This document shows, piece by piece, positions 1-8,449 of a stretch of 64,000 bases of DNA. The stretch is from Collimonas antrihumi (lineage in GTDB: Bacteria; Pseudomonadota; Gammaproteobacteria; Burkholderiales; Burkholderiaceae_D): positions 178,850-242,849 of the forward strand of contig NZ_JAGQED010000004.1 in assembly GCF_018304965.1 (NCBI RefSeq), written 5' to 3'. The translations under genes were made by a program, and so were the position numbers. Within the stretch, counting starts at the first letter, position 1, and each line of letters begins with the position of its first letter. The notes under the pieces were generated by a model. It made no database searches. It had not been told where the DNA came from and saw nothing but the letters and a program-made list of their open reading frames with translations.

Positions 1-1
1 A

Positions 2-1039
2 CGGCCGGTCACGGTCGGGGTTGGCGCCGATTACCGGCAACCCGGAATACGCGGTTTGCTGACCGCCAGCACCAACGGCCTGACGCCGTTGGGTGAGCAG
101 GTGACAGTCAGTACGCTGCAACCCAGCGGACCGCAGGACGAGAAATATTACGCGATCAATTATGTCCAGCCAATCGGCAATGACGGGCTGTTGGCCAAGC
201 TGAACTGGTCCAATTATCGCGCTCAGCCGGAAAATTCGGCTTTGGAAGGCGTGCAATACCAAGCGCGCTATCAAACCAAAACCGTACGTGCTGGCGGCTC
301 CCTCAGTTATCCGGTGATCCTCGATAACACCCATAGCCTGACCGTTACCGGCGGCGCGTATAGCGTCGAAAATGGCCAGGAGTTCACGCGTTCGGTGCCG
401 GCTACGCCAATGACGTTAGAGCTCAGTTCCCAAGTGCGGGTGTTGAGCGCGGAAGCAGCGTGGGTCGATGTCAAAACAGGGCCGGACAAATTGCAACAGA
501 CGCGTCAGTTGAGCGTCGGCGTATATAAAGCGGTGAACGGGCTTGGCAGCAAAAGCGAGAAGAGCAATGTCGACCTGGGCTTTACCAGAGTCACATTGCA
601 AGCGGCGCAATCGAATCAGCTGGGCGGCGGCTTCGGCGTTGCGGTGGCCGCCAGCATGCAGTACAGCAGCAATATTTTGCCGACCTCGGAACAGATCGGT
701 TTCGGCGGGAAACTGTTCGGTCTTGCTTATCCGGTTGGTGAATTGGCCGGCGACAAGGGCTGGGGTATTTCGGCCGAGGTCAATCGCATGTTCCCGATGA
801 GTTACACCTATCTGAAGAAGGTGCAGCCTTATCTCCTGGTGGATCATTCTCGCGTGTATTCGAATTCCGGCCCTCTGACCCACGATACCCTGGGTTCTAT
901 CGCGCTGGGAGTGCGCTTTTCGGATGACCGTTACTACACCCTTGATCTGTCGCTGGCAAAGCCGGTGGCAGACGTCCCGGTCAATTCCAGTTCCAGATCG
1001 CCGCGTGTGAATGCATCCTACTCGTATCAGCTGGATTAG
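2..1039 (+). CDS. Two-partner secretion outer-membrane transporter (ShlB/FhaC/HecB family), 3' part
   Basis: This is the C-terminal part of a TpsB-type beta-barrel that exports a large TpsA partner across the outer membrane. The frame is open from the left edge of the window, so the true start and the POTRA domains lie upstream. The visible part has alternating hydrophobic and polar strands. It carries the FhaC/ShlB-like barrel stretch EQIGFGGKLFGLAYPVGELAGD, where family members have a conserved EQ..GG...GY..GE.SGD-like pattern. It ends in an aromatic/hydrophobic strand (SYSYQLD), as barrel proteins do. No TpsA gene is visible downstream; the partner would have to be upstream or elsewhere. 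A TTG at 56 is only an internal codon. Confidence 0.8.
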   Translation, partial: RPVTVGVGADYRQPGIRGLLTASTNGLTPLGEQVTVSTLQPSGPQDEKYYAINYVQPIGNDGLLAKLNWSNYRAQPENSALEGVQYQARYQTKTVRAGGSLSYPVILDNTHSLTVTGGAYSVENGQEFTRSVPATPMTLELSSQVRVLSAEAAWVDVKTGPDKLQQTRQLSVGVYKAVNGLGSKSEKSNVDLGFTRVTLQAAQSNQLGGGFGVAVAASMQYSSNILPTSEQIGFGGKLFGLAYPVGELAGDKGWGISAEVNRMFPMSYTYLKKVQPYLLVDHSRVYSNSGPLTHDTLGSIALGVRFSDDRYYTLDLSLAKPVADVPVNSSSRSPRVNASYSYQLD

Positions 1040-1530
1040 ATTTCGCGTCATATCGGGCGGATTGCGTATCGAGGCACTTGAGCGTTAGAAATGTGTCGGA
1101 AGATTGTCGAAGAAAATTGCCATTTATGCGCCATTACGCAGGCGCTCAACTATGTGTCAGGCCATCAAGATCACGTCATTTTTGTGATGGGAAAAAGCTA
1201 TGAAAAACATGCGTTGATAGTTGAATTTTAATGTCGCTTAAAATAAATAATTTGTAGCTTTTTTGCAACTATTTTTTCATGATGTGAAGCGAGATTTCAG
1301 CGAAAAATTGCGTTTCTCCTATGAAGGAATAATTAGAGTTGTTGCTCTATTAATTTATTGCTAAAAAGTAAAAATTATCTTGAGGTAATGTTTATTCAGG
1401 GCTATGCTGGTACCACGTAGTTCGAGATCAAGAGTTGTTATTCACGGTTGAATGTAGGGTCGTTTCGCCGTGAATTGCAACACCAAGGGTAGCTGCTTTA
1501 ACGAGATACGTTTTTTTTCAGGAGATCACA
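1040..1530. other. Long AT-rich leader region upstream of the Flp pilin gene
   Basis: This 490-bp stretch holds no convincing gene. It is clearly more AT-rich than the flanking genes, with runs such as those around 1230-1290 and 1330-1380. It should carry the promoter of the pilin gene. The only ordered element I see is an inverted repeat at 1434-1481, listed separately. I could not find a convincing -24/-12 (sigma-54) promoter, although a sigma-54 activator closes the locus. Confidence 0.5.
1434..1481. promoter_or_regulatory. Inverted repeat upstream of flp, possible activator or repressor site
   Basis: The arms GTTGTTATTCACGG (1434-1447) and CCGTGAATTGCAAC (1468-1481) are inverted copies with 12 of 14 matching positions, separated by 20 bp. 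The repeat lies 50-97 bp upstream of the pilin start. This suits a regulator site, for example for the sigma-54 activator at 13692, but that link is inferred. Confidence 0.4.
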
Positions 1531-1719
1531 ATGAATGCCAAATTAATGAAATTTCTTCGGGATGAAGATGGAGTTACTGCTATTGAGTATGGGTTGATTG
1601 CAGGACTGGTGGCAGCGGCGCTGATTGTCGCAGTGGCCGCATTGACCGGTGATGGTACTAAGGGTTTGCAGGGTATATTTACCCGTATCGGAACTAAATT
1701 AACCGGCCTAGCAATTTAA
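1531..1719 (+). CDS. flp: Flp/Fap-type pilin
   Basis: This is the major subunit of the Flp (Tad) type IVb pilus. The 62-residue product has the class hallmark: a short charged leader ending in DEDG, cleavage predicted between G14 and V15, then VTAIEYGLIAGL. Glu sits at position +5 of the mature pilin and is followed by Tyr, and the hydrophobic stretch that follows forms the pilus core. The size fits the family (50-70 aa). The ATG is preceded by a good ribosome site (CAGGAG, 1520-1525). The gene sits first in the locus behind a long leader, as is usual for the most highly expressed Tad gene. The prepilin peptidase that should process it is encoded next. Confidence 0.95.
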   Translation: MNAKLMKFLRDEDGVTAIEYGLIAGLVAAALIVAVAALTGDGTKGLQGIFTRIGTKLTGLAI

Positions 1720-1797
1720 TTGGTAGCTGAAGAAGGCGGATATCAATTAGATGATATGAACAGTCCAACTATTCTCAATGTTTAGTTGGGCGAAAAA

Positions 1798-2340
1798 ATG
1801 CCGCATACGAGCCTTTTCTTGCTCTTACTGTTCTTGGTGTTTTGCACCATGATATTTCTGTACGACTACTTGTTCCGGCGTGTACCCAATATTTTTTTGC
1901 TGATCGCGATCGCGTTGCAACTGGGATCTTTCATGTTGTTGAGCAAAGGATTGAACGATGTAAGCTGGTTGAGTGCGCTATCAGGTCTTACCATCGGGTT
2001 TGTCTTTTTCTTGCCACTATATGCATTGCGGGCAATGGCTGCTGGCGATGTCAAGTTTTTTGCGGTGCTTGGCTTCTTGCTAGGGCCTGCAGCATTACTG
2101 CCGGTATTCATAATAGCGTCGCTAATCGCTGCCGTTCATGCCGTAGTGATTTACGCATCGCGGTTGGGAATAGCGCCGGGTCTGCAGTTGGTCGCGCTGC
2201 GGATAGCGCGCCGGTCTTGGTATCAGTGGATGCTGGAGAAGCGTGGCAATCGCGTTGGCATTCCTTACGCGGCCTATATGGCTGTGGCTGGAGCTTGGAT
2301 AGGAACACATGGTGCGCGAATAGTGCCAGGATTTATTTGA
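1798..2340 (+). CDS. tadV: Flp prepilin peptidase, TadV/CpaA type (peptidase A24)
   Basis: This inner-membrane aspartic protease cleaves the leader of Flp pilin and of the TadE/TadG pseudopilins. The 180-residue protein is almost entirely hydrophobic, with about five to six membrane segments. It has the two catalytic Asp sites of the family: one in YDYLFRRVPN near the N-terminus (the DxxxRRIPN-like motif) and one in AAGDVKFFAVLG (the GDxK motif). It lacks the N-terminal methylase domain of PilD, as expected for the short CpaA/TadV form. I chose the ATG at 1798; a TTG at 1786 in the same frame is an alternative. TadV follows flp directly. Confidence 0.9.
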   Translation: MPHTSLFLLLLFLVFCTMIFLYDYLFRRVPNIFLLIAIALQLGSFMLLSKGLNDVSWLSALSGLTIGFVFFLPLYALRAMAAGDVKFFAVLGFLLGPAALLPVFIIASLIAAVHAVVIYASRLGIAPGLQLVALRIARRSWYQWMLEKRGNRVGIPYAAYMAVAGAWIGTHGARIVPGFI

Positions 2341-2423
2341 ATTCGTGTTTTACGTCATGCATATCAGCGCCGCACGCGTTGTTCATGCACTGATCGTATG
2401 GGTGGTAAAGATCGGGAGCAGGG

Positions 2424-2948
2424 GTGTATAAAAAATATAAATATGCGGCTCATCCTGCTGACATGGGAGCGAGGGCTAAGAATGTAGCTCAGCGCGGTGT
2501 TGCAGCCATAGAATTCGCATTGATCTTCCCGGTATTTTTCATGCTGCTGTACGGGATCATTACTTATGCCTTGATTTTCGTGGCTCAGCAGTCGCTGACA
2601 CTGGCGGCCGAAGAGGGCGCGCGTGCTGCGTTGCGGTACATCGGCACTGGCAGTCCCACCGATCCCCTTCGCGGCATGGCTGCCTGTAATACCGTCACGC
2701 CGCTTGTCAGCTGGCTAGGCAGTGCCGCATGCAACCCGCCGGCTCCATATCCCACCACCGTACCATATGTCCAAGTCACTTATCTGACATGCCCTGCTTC
2801 TAACCCTGCCCCTAACGCAAATTGCATCAAGGTCAAAGTTACTTATCCATATGGCACTCAACCACTGGTGCCACTCCTGCTGGGATCGTTAATGAGTGTC
2901 GCGGTGCCTGCCAATCTGGGAGGCTCGGCCACGGTGCAAATTGATTGA
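2424..2948 (+). CDS. tadE: TadE-like pseudopilin of the Flp pilus system
   Basis: TadE is a minor pseudopilin needed for Flp pilus assembly. The 174-residue product has an N-terminal basic stretch, then RGVAAIEFALIFPVFFMLLYGI: a G|VAAIEF cleavage site with Glu at +5, followed by a membrane helix. This matches the TadE domain. The rest is periplasmic and rich in Pro, Thr and Cys; the several Cys residues could form disulfides. The GTG at 2424 has a purine-rich site (GGGAGCAGG) just upstream. An ATG at 2463 is a shorter alternative. The gene is in line with the Tad genes but is followed by a 300-bp gap holding a repeat. Confidence 0.88.
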   Translation: MYKKYKYAAHPADMGARAKNVAQRGVAAIEFALIFPVFFMLLYGIITYALIFVAQQSLTLAAEEGARAALRYIGTGSPTDPLRGMAACNTVTPLVSWLGSAACNPPAPYPTTVPYVQVTYLTCPASNPAPNANCIKVKVTYPYGTQPLVPLLLGSLMSVAVPANLGGSATVQID

Positions 2949-3252
2949 GTATTTTCTTGGCATGCGATTGGCAGTTATTTATTTGCTGTGCATATTGCGA
3001 TTTTAATCAACCTCGAATCAGTGGGACGATGATTTAAAGTGAGCTCTCAAAACGTCATCATCTTCGCGAACGCGGAGATTCAAGTGGCTGCATAACACGG
3101 TAACTACGATGGCAACCAAGATGGATTCCCGCGTTCGCGGGAATGAGGCAGGAAGAGTTATTAGAGGTGGCCTTAACGTCCTCGATGACTGAATTTTGTA
3201 TGAAAGCCACTTTGAACATTTTCTCCGCTGGGACAGACACTTACTACACGCT
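2949..3252. other. Intergenic gap with a palindromic repeat element
   Basis: I see no gene here. The gap between tadE and cpaB holds the repeat at 3053-3146, listed separately. In-frame ATG codons at 3196 and onwards would extend CpaB upstream, but the extension is not protein-like. Confidence 0.5.
3053..3146. repeat. Paired REP-like palindrome, copy 1
   Basis: The element has an outer left arm CGTCATCATCTTCGCGAACG and an inverted right arm CGTTCGCGGGAATGA about 60 bp away. Each arm contains the core CGCGAACGCGG or its complement. The same arrangement occurs at 25124-25201. Such paired palindromes are common dispersed intergenic repeats in Proteobacteria. Here it separates tadE from cpaB inside the pilus locus. 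Confidence 0.65.
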
Positions 3253-4278
3253 ATGAATAACCTGACAAAAATTGTTGCAGCGATACTGGTAGCGGCGGCG
3301 CTCGGCCTGGCAGTTGTGGCCTGGTGGCTGGGCAGTCGGCCGCCACCGCCGATTTCAGCGGCGCCAGCAGCGGTAATCGCGGGTACCTCCAAACAATATG
3401 AGGTCGTGGTGGCGGCACATGCACTGGCGGCGGGCAAGGCGATTGCCACCGATGACATTAGCCTGGTGAGCTTGCCTATCAATCCCGCTGGCGCGTATAG
3501 CCAGGCCAGTGCGGTAGTTGGCAAAATTCCTTTGATTGACATCGGTGCCGGTACTCCGATAACCGAAAGCGGCTTGGCTAGCGGTCTGGCAGTGAAATTG
3601 GCGGACGGCGAACGCGCCGTGGCGATTCCTGTTGATGAAATTGTAGGTGCCGGCAATCGTGTCCAGGCAGGCGATTATGTGGATGTGTTTTTCACTCTCA
3701 AGCAAGGCCAGGAGAGCGAAAAAACTCAGTCGCGTTTGCTCATGTCGCGCTTGCAAGTCTTGTCTTATGGCGCAGCGGTGATCGGCACAGCTACCAATGG
3801 CGGCAGCGCAGGAGCCATACCGAATCAACAAACCTCACAATCGGGCCAGCAAGTGCAGTCGTCGCAGCAAGCCCAGCAAGTCGCCCGTACTGCAGTGCTG
3901 GCGACGCCGGTTGCCGATGTGAATCGACTGCTGCTTGCAACCCAGAATGGCAAGTTGATGCTGGCATTGCGCAATCCTGGCGATGCAACAACGCCTGATC
4001 TGGCGCTGTTCCCGCCGCCGGCAGCCGTACTCGTCGGGAAAAAGGATCTGACACGCGATCAGCAACAAGCTATGCAGCAGCCGGATAACCAAGCCTTTGC
4101 CGGCATGGAGATGAGCGGGTTGGCTGGTGACTCGAAATCCGCATCAAGCCGCAAGCCGTATGTGAATAGCGCCAATAACGTAGCTGCGCAATCGGGCGCG
4201 GCGCAGAACCGCGGCGCCAACAACTCCGGAACAGTTGAGGTGATCCGCGGTACGCAACGGGAGTCGGTGGCCTTCTGA
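3253..4278 (+). CDS. cpaB: Flp pilus assembly protein CpaB/RcpC (SAF domain)
   Basis: CpaB/RcpC is a periplasmic, inner-membrane-anchored protein that works with the secretin during Flp pilus assembly. The 341-residue product starts with an N-terminal membrane helix (about residues 7-25) and a Pro-rich linker. A SAF-like domain follows (VVVAAHALAAGKAIATDDISL), then the RcpC-type core with GERAVAIPVDEIVGAGNRVQAGDYVDVFFTL. A Gln/Ser-rich linker and a disordered Asn/Ala/Gly-rich C-terminus come last. I chose the ATG at 3253 because the signal helix begins directly after it; an upstream ATG at 3196 adds an unlikely Trp/His-rich stretch. The gene precedes the secretin gene, the usual order. Confidence 0.92.
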   Translation: MNNLTKIVAAILVAAALGLAVVAWWLGSRPPPPISAAPAAVIAGTSKQYEVVVAAHALAAGKAIATDDISLVSLPINPAGAYSQASAVVGKIPLIDIGAGTPITESGLASGLAVKLADGERAVAIPVDEIVGAGNRVQAGDYVDVFFTLKQGQESEKTQSRLLMSRLQVLSYGAAVIGTATNGGSAGAIPNQQTSQSGQQVQSSQQAQQVARTAVLATPVADVNRLLLATQNGKLMLALRNPGDATTPDLALFPPPAAVLVGKKDLTRDQQQAMQQPDNQAFAGMEMSGLAGDSKSASSRKPYVNSANNVAAQSGAAQNRGANNSGTVEVIRGTQRESVAF

Positions 4279-4334
4279 GGCGAAGATGTTCTTCAATGAC
4301 AGGCCTATATCAATAACAGGATTGACCGTAACTC

Positions 4335-5651
4335 ATGAAAATTCACGACCTAGTTCTGCCATTGCTATTGAGCGCAAGTGCAATTCCAGCATTTTCCGTG
4401 GCCGCTACCGCGGATATTACCCTCGGCATGCGCGAGCAGCAGAGCCTGCCGGTTGCAGGCACGCTGGAACGCATTGCCGTAGCTGACCCGGAGGTGGCGG
4501 ATGTATTGATGGTACGCGGCGCCGGCGGCAAGCGCGGCAGTGTGATTCTGGTGGGAAAAAAAGCCGGTACCACCACCGTGACGGCATGGACCAAAGGGCT
4601 GCCGTCAAATACCTGGAGAGTGACGGTCCAGGGTGATTTGCAGGCCGCCCTGGCAGGGCAAGGGGGCGCCGAGGTGAAAGTTCGTGGCGCGGCGAGTGTG
4701 ATCAGTGGCCACGTAGCGTCGTTGTTGGATCATACAAAAAGTAGCGCCGCTGCCGCCGACATGACAGGTAAAGGTAAGGTACTCGATATCTCGACCATAG
4801 ATAGCGGCAACGTAGTGCAGATTGACGTCAAGATCGTCGAATTCAGCAAAACAGTATTGAAAGAAATCGGCTTTGATTTCTCCGCCGGCCTGAATCGCGG
4901 CAACTTCAGTTTTAATCTAGGCAGTAATCTTGCTTCCAACGGCGGATTGTCAACTGCATCGTCGGCATTCGGTCTGCTGACCAAGTTTAGCCGAGGCAGT
5001 TACAGCTTGAGCAGTAACTTGCGCCTGATTGAAGGTAATGGCATGGCGCGTGTATTGGCAGAACCATCTTTGACCGCGCTTTCGGGGCAAAGCGCAAGTT
5101 TTCTGGCGGGGGGCGAACTACCTATTCCTCAGTCAGGAGGTCTCGGTACCACGACGATTGTCTATAAGCCTTTTGGCATAGGCTTGACCGTGTCGCCGAC
5201 CATTCTGGCCAAGGGGCGGATTGCTTTGAAAGTTGCGCCTGAGGCCAGCGATATTGACTATGCCAATGCCATCAATATCGGCGGTGCTGGCACTCCATCG
5301 ATCCCGGCGATTACCACGCGGCGTGCGGATACCACGGTTGAGCTAGGCGATGGAGAAAGTTTCATTATTGGTGGCCTTGTCTCGCGCTCCACAAAATCTA
5401 GTGTTAATAAGATTCCGTTACTCGGGGATTTGCCTATTATAGGCAGCTTTTTCCGCAACCTGAGCTATACCCAGAACGACAAGGAATTAGTGATTATCGT
5501 CACGCCACATGTGGTCCAGCCCATCGCAAAGAATGTGCCGCTGCCACTGCCAGGTGAAGAACAGGAGCGCCGCAATACCGCAGGTACCGCATGGGGAAGT
5601 TATCTGCTTGGGGGAGCCAGCCGGGATGAGTTACCAGGATTTTCGAAGTAA
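4335..5651 (+). CDS. cpaC: Flp pilus outer-membrane secretin CpaC/RcpA
   Basis: This secretin forms the outer-membrane channel for the Flp pilus. The 438-residue product has a signal peptide (MKIHDLVLPLLLSASAIPAF), an N-terminal RcpA-type domain beginning DITLGMREQQSLPV, and a BON-like middle part. The secretin core covers roughly residues 220-415. Typical core signatures are VLAEPSLTALSGQSASFLAGGE and, near the end, VPLLGDLPIIGSFFR-like KIPLLGDLPIIGSFFRN followed by KELVIIVTPHVV. The length fits the family (about 430-500 aa). It sits between cpaB and the tadZ gene, as in other Tad loci. Confidence 0.95.
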   Translation: MKIHDLVLPLLLSASAIPAFSVAATADITLGMREQQSLPVAGTLERIAVADPEVADVLMVRGAGGKRGSVILVGKKAGTTTVTAWTKGLPSNTWRVTVQGDLQAALAGQGGAEVKVRGAASVISGHVASLLDHTKSSAAAADMTGKGKVLDISTIDSGNVVQIDVKIVEFSKTVLKEIGFDFSAGLNRGNFSFNLGSNLASNGGLSTASSAFGLLTKFSRGSYSLSSNLRLIEGNGMARVLAEPSLTALSGQSASFLAGGELPIPQSGGLGTTTIVYKPFGIGLTVSPTILAKGRIALKVAPEASDIDYANAINIGGAGTPSIPAITTRRADTTVELGDGESFIIGGLVSRSTKSSVNKIPLLGDLPIIGSFFRNLSYTQNDKELVIIVTPHVVQPIAKNVPLPLPGEEQERRNTAGTAWGSYLLGGASRDELPGFSK

Positions 5652-5671
5652 GCGATAACTATTTGGGTTAC

Positions 5672-6976
5672 ATGATGAACGCTCGCAACAAGGCTTTGAA
5701 TGAAATGGCGGCACTAAGTCGTTTCGTATTCTGCTCGCGTAACAGCACGCAAGCTGAGTGGTTAGGTGCCGCCCTCGGAAAATGGGGCACCTTGCTGCAG
5801 GAGAAGGCGGATGTGGCGGAATTATTGTCACGCATAGTTGAACTCGATCCCTTGCTGGTATTGCTTGATTTTTCCGGGGTCGAGTCAATCAGCGATCATG
5901 CCGGGGTCCTATCCATCGACTCTCTCGGCACCACAGCACACGCGATTGAATTGGCGCGTGCATTGAGCAAAACATTGCCGATGTTGCCCTTGGTGGCAGT
6001 CGGCTCCATGGCTTTTCCCGAAGGGACGATTGCCGCATTGCGAGCCGGCGTAAGTGACTTCATCGATGTCAGTGCCTCGGAAGACGAGGCGCGCGATGTA
6101 GTACAACGCGTGCTGGCCAAGGCCGCGGCGCGAAATCCGGCGCCGGTCAAGCGTGGCCAGCTGGTGACCTTGCTCGGTGTGCGTTCCGGTATTGGCACCA
6201 GTACGCTGGCGGCGCATCTGGCGGACATGATTCAGGAACGGAATGCCAGTCAAGGCGGCAAGCGAAATACGACCGACAGCCGTGTGGCCCTGCTCGATCT
6301 CGGCTTGCCCGCCGGGGACGGTAAATTATATCTGAGCGCTAACGGCAATTTCGATTTTGCCGAAGCCGTGCGTAATCTGCGCCGGCTGGACGAAACGCTG
6401 GTGCACACCGCGCTGCCGCGCAGCCCTGGTGGCGTGACCGTAATTTCCTTGCCTCACAGCTTGAGTGAGATGCGCACCGTTTCGCATCACGATGCGCTGG
6501 CTTTGCTGGACCGCTTACGCTTGTATTTCGATGTACTGATCGCCGATCTTGGCGGTTTCACCAATCATGAATTCATTGCCAACTTGACCAGTGCGGCCGA
6601 CCAGGTATGGCTGGTGACGGACCAAAGCGTCGGCGCGCTGGTTTCTTTAGCGGGCACTTTACAAGAATTGAATGGCCGTCACCCGGATGATGGCAAGCGA
6701 CGCCTGGTAGTGAATCGTTACGACGATCGTTTCGGCATGGCGGCCGGCCAGATTGCCGAGCGTTTCAAATTGCCGTTGCTTGCGACTGTACCGGAGCGCA
6801 CGCTGAAACTGACTGCCAGCGCCAATCGCGGCAAGCTGCTACATGAAGTTGCTCCGCACGATTCCTACGTAAAGGCGGTCGATGGCTTGATCGATGGATT
6901 ACTCAGCCATAACGAGACGGTGCCGCACAAGTACGGCGTGGGACGCTGGCTGCCGAAAATTTTGTTACGAAAATAA
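5672..6976 (+). CDS. cpaE: Pilus localization/assembly ATPase-like protein TadZ/CpaE
   Basis: TadZ/CpaE is a MinD/ParA-like protein that positions the Tad machine at its site on the inner membrane. The 434-residue product has an N-terminal receiver-like domain (about residues 10-140). A ParA/MinD-fold domain follows, starting at QLVTLLGVRSGIGTSTLAAHLA. The deviant Walker A is degenerate: the first Lys of KGGxGKT is missing and the second is replaced by Thr-Ser, as in many TadZ proteins. ATP hydrolysis is therefore doubtful. Later MinD-like parts are VALLDLGLP and DVLIADLGG. I prefer the ATG at 5672; a TTG at 5663 adds three residues. Confidence 0.88.
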   Translation: MMNARNKALNEMAALSRFVFCSRNSTQAEWLGAALGKWGTLLQEKADVAELLSRIVELDPLLVLLDFSGVESISDHAGVLSIDSLGTTAHAIELARALSKTLPMLPLVAVGSMAFPEGTIAALRAGVSDFIDVSASEDEARDVVQRVLAKAAARNPAPVKRGQLVTLLGVRSGIGTSTLAAHLADMIQERNASQGGKRNTTDSRVALLDLGLPAGDGKLYLSANGNFDFAEAVRNLRRLDETLVHTALPRSPGGVTVISLPHSLSEMRTVSHHDALALLDRLRLYFDVLIADLGGFTNHEFIANLTSAADQVWLVTDQSVGALVSLAGTLQELNGRHPDDGKRRLVVNRYDDRFGMAAGQIAERFKLPLLATVPERTLKLTASANRGKLLHEVAPHDSYVKAVDGLIDGLLSHNETVPHKYGVGRWLPKILLRK

Positions 6977-7091
6977 GCAAGCCGATTCAGGCACAACGTA
7001 AGCGTGATGCGCACCGCAATCTTGGTACTGTTCAAATAACTGGAAAAAACAGACAAGAGGCGGCCCAAGATGAAAGACGGGAGATACAAAC

Positions 7092-8447
7092 GTGAGTAAC
7101 CAGATTGAATTTGCTGATGATGACCAAACGTTTTCGAATACCCAGGAATTCCAGGATATCAAGACGGCAGCCTACGATCATCTGCTGACGCGGATTGAAG
7201 AACTGGGCGCGGAATTCGGCCGCTGGTCGCGCAGCGCGATCCAGCAATTCGTCAATCTGGACGTTGACGGTTTTGTCCGCCTGCAGCGTATCCCCTTGAA
7301 TGAAGCCGAGGTGCGGCAGATTGCCGATGCCTTGACCAAAGAGCTCGCAGGTCTGGGGCCGCTGGAAGACTTGCTGGCCGACGCGACTGTCGAAGATATC
7401 CTGATCAACGGCTATAACGATGTGTTCGTTTCGCGCCACGGCATATTGCAACGTGAAACGTTACGCTTTACCGATAATGCCCATCTGCTGCGCATCGTCC
7501 GGCGCATCCTGGCGCCGCTCGGGCGTCGGCTCGACGAATCGAATCCCATGGTTGATGCACGTTTGCCGGATGGCGGCCGGCTGAACGTGGTGATTGAACC
7601 GTTGTCGGTAGACGGACCCATGGTATCGATCCGCAAATTCCGCAAAGAACCGTTGAAGCCTACCGACCTGCTTAATCTCGGCACCATGAACGACGAGATC
7701 TATGCGCTGCTGGAAAACGCCGTGAAAGCTCGCTGCAATATCCTGGTCTCAGGCGGCACCAGTTCCGGTAAAACATCCTTGCTGAATGCCCTGGCATTTT
7801 TCATTCCGGAAGCTGAACGCGTGGTGACTGTGGAGGATACTGCTGAACTGTCGCTTAACCATCCACATGTGGTGCGTCTGGAATCGCGTTTGGGCGGCTT
7901 TGAAGGTGCCGGCGCGGTCAGTATCCGTGACCTGATCCGGAACAGCCTGCGGATGCGCCCGGATCGGATTATCGTCGGTGAAGTGCGTGGCGCCGAGGTG
8001 TTGGAAATGCTGCAGGCCATGAATACCGGGCACGACGGATCGATGGGCACGATTCACGCCAACACGCCGCGCGAATGCTTGTACCGGATCGAAATGCTGG
8101 CCGGCTTTGCCGGCTTCCAAGGCAGCGAAAGCAGCCTCAGGCGACAGATAGCCGGCGCTCTCGATTTCATCGTGCAGATTGGCCGGCTTTCCAATGGCCG
8201 CCGCCGTATCGTTTCAATTACCGAAGTCACCGGCATGGGCGACAACATCATCACGTTGCAAGAACTGTATAAACACGAGAGCTATATCGCTCCGGACGGC
8301 GAAGAGGCAGACCGCTGGGTATCGCTGGGCATCTTCCCGCACGCACCGAAATTGCAACGGCAGCGCCAGCTTGGCCAGCAAAGCACCGGCAGCCCGAATA
8401 CAGGTGGCTTCGCTCAAGGCGGCAGTACTCAGCCTGGAAGACGCTAG
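7092..8447 (+). CDS. cpaF: Flp pilus assembly secretion ATPase TadA/CpaF
   Basis: This hexameric type II/IV secretion ATPase powers pilus assembly on the cytoplasmic face. In the 451-residue product the N-terminal domain is followed by the ATPase core. Walker A is GGTSSGKTS with Lys at residue 227. The Asp box region is VVTVEDTAEL, the Walker B-like segment is MRPDRIIVGEVRGAE, and the His box is GHDGSMGTIHANTP. All key motifs look intact. The GTG at 7092 follows GGGAGA with good spacing. The stop is followed at once by the tadB start (8450), so the two are probably translated together. Confidence 0.96.
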   Translation: MSNQIEFADDDQTFSNTQEFQDIKTAAYDHLLTRIEELGAEFGRWSRSAIQQFVNLDVDGFVRLQRIPLNEAEVRQIADALTKELAGLGPLEDLLADATVEDILINGYNDVFVSRHGILQRETLRFTDNAHLLRIVRRILAPLGRRLDESNPMVDARLPDGGRLNVVIEPLSVDGPMVSIRKFRKEPLKPTDLLNLGTMNDEIYALLENAVKARCNILVSGGTSSGKTSLLNALAFFIPEAERVVTVEDTAELSLNHPHVVRLESRLGGFEGAGAVSIRDLIRNSLRMRPDRIIVGEVRGAEVLEMLQAMNTGHDGSMGTIHANTPRECLYRIEMLAGFAGFQGSESSLRRQIAGALDFIVQIGRLSNGRRRIVSITEVTGMGDNIITLQELYKHESYIAPDGEEADRWVSLGIFPHAPKLQRQRQLGQQSTGSPNTGGFAQGGSTQPGRR

Positions 8448-8449
8448 TC

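Noticed and set aside
1380..1530. Possible sigma-54 promoter before flp
   Set aside because: I looked for GG-N10-GC spacing around 1409, 1458 and 1489; none fits the -24/-12 consensus.
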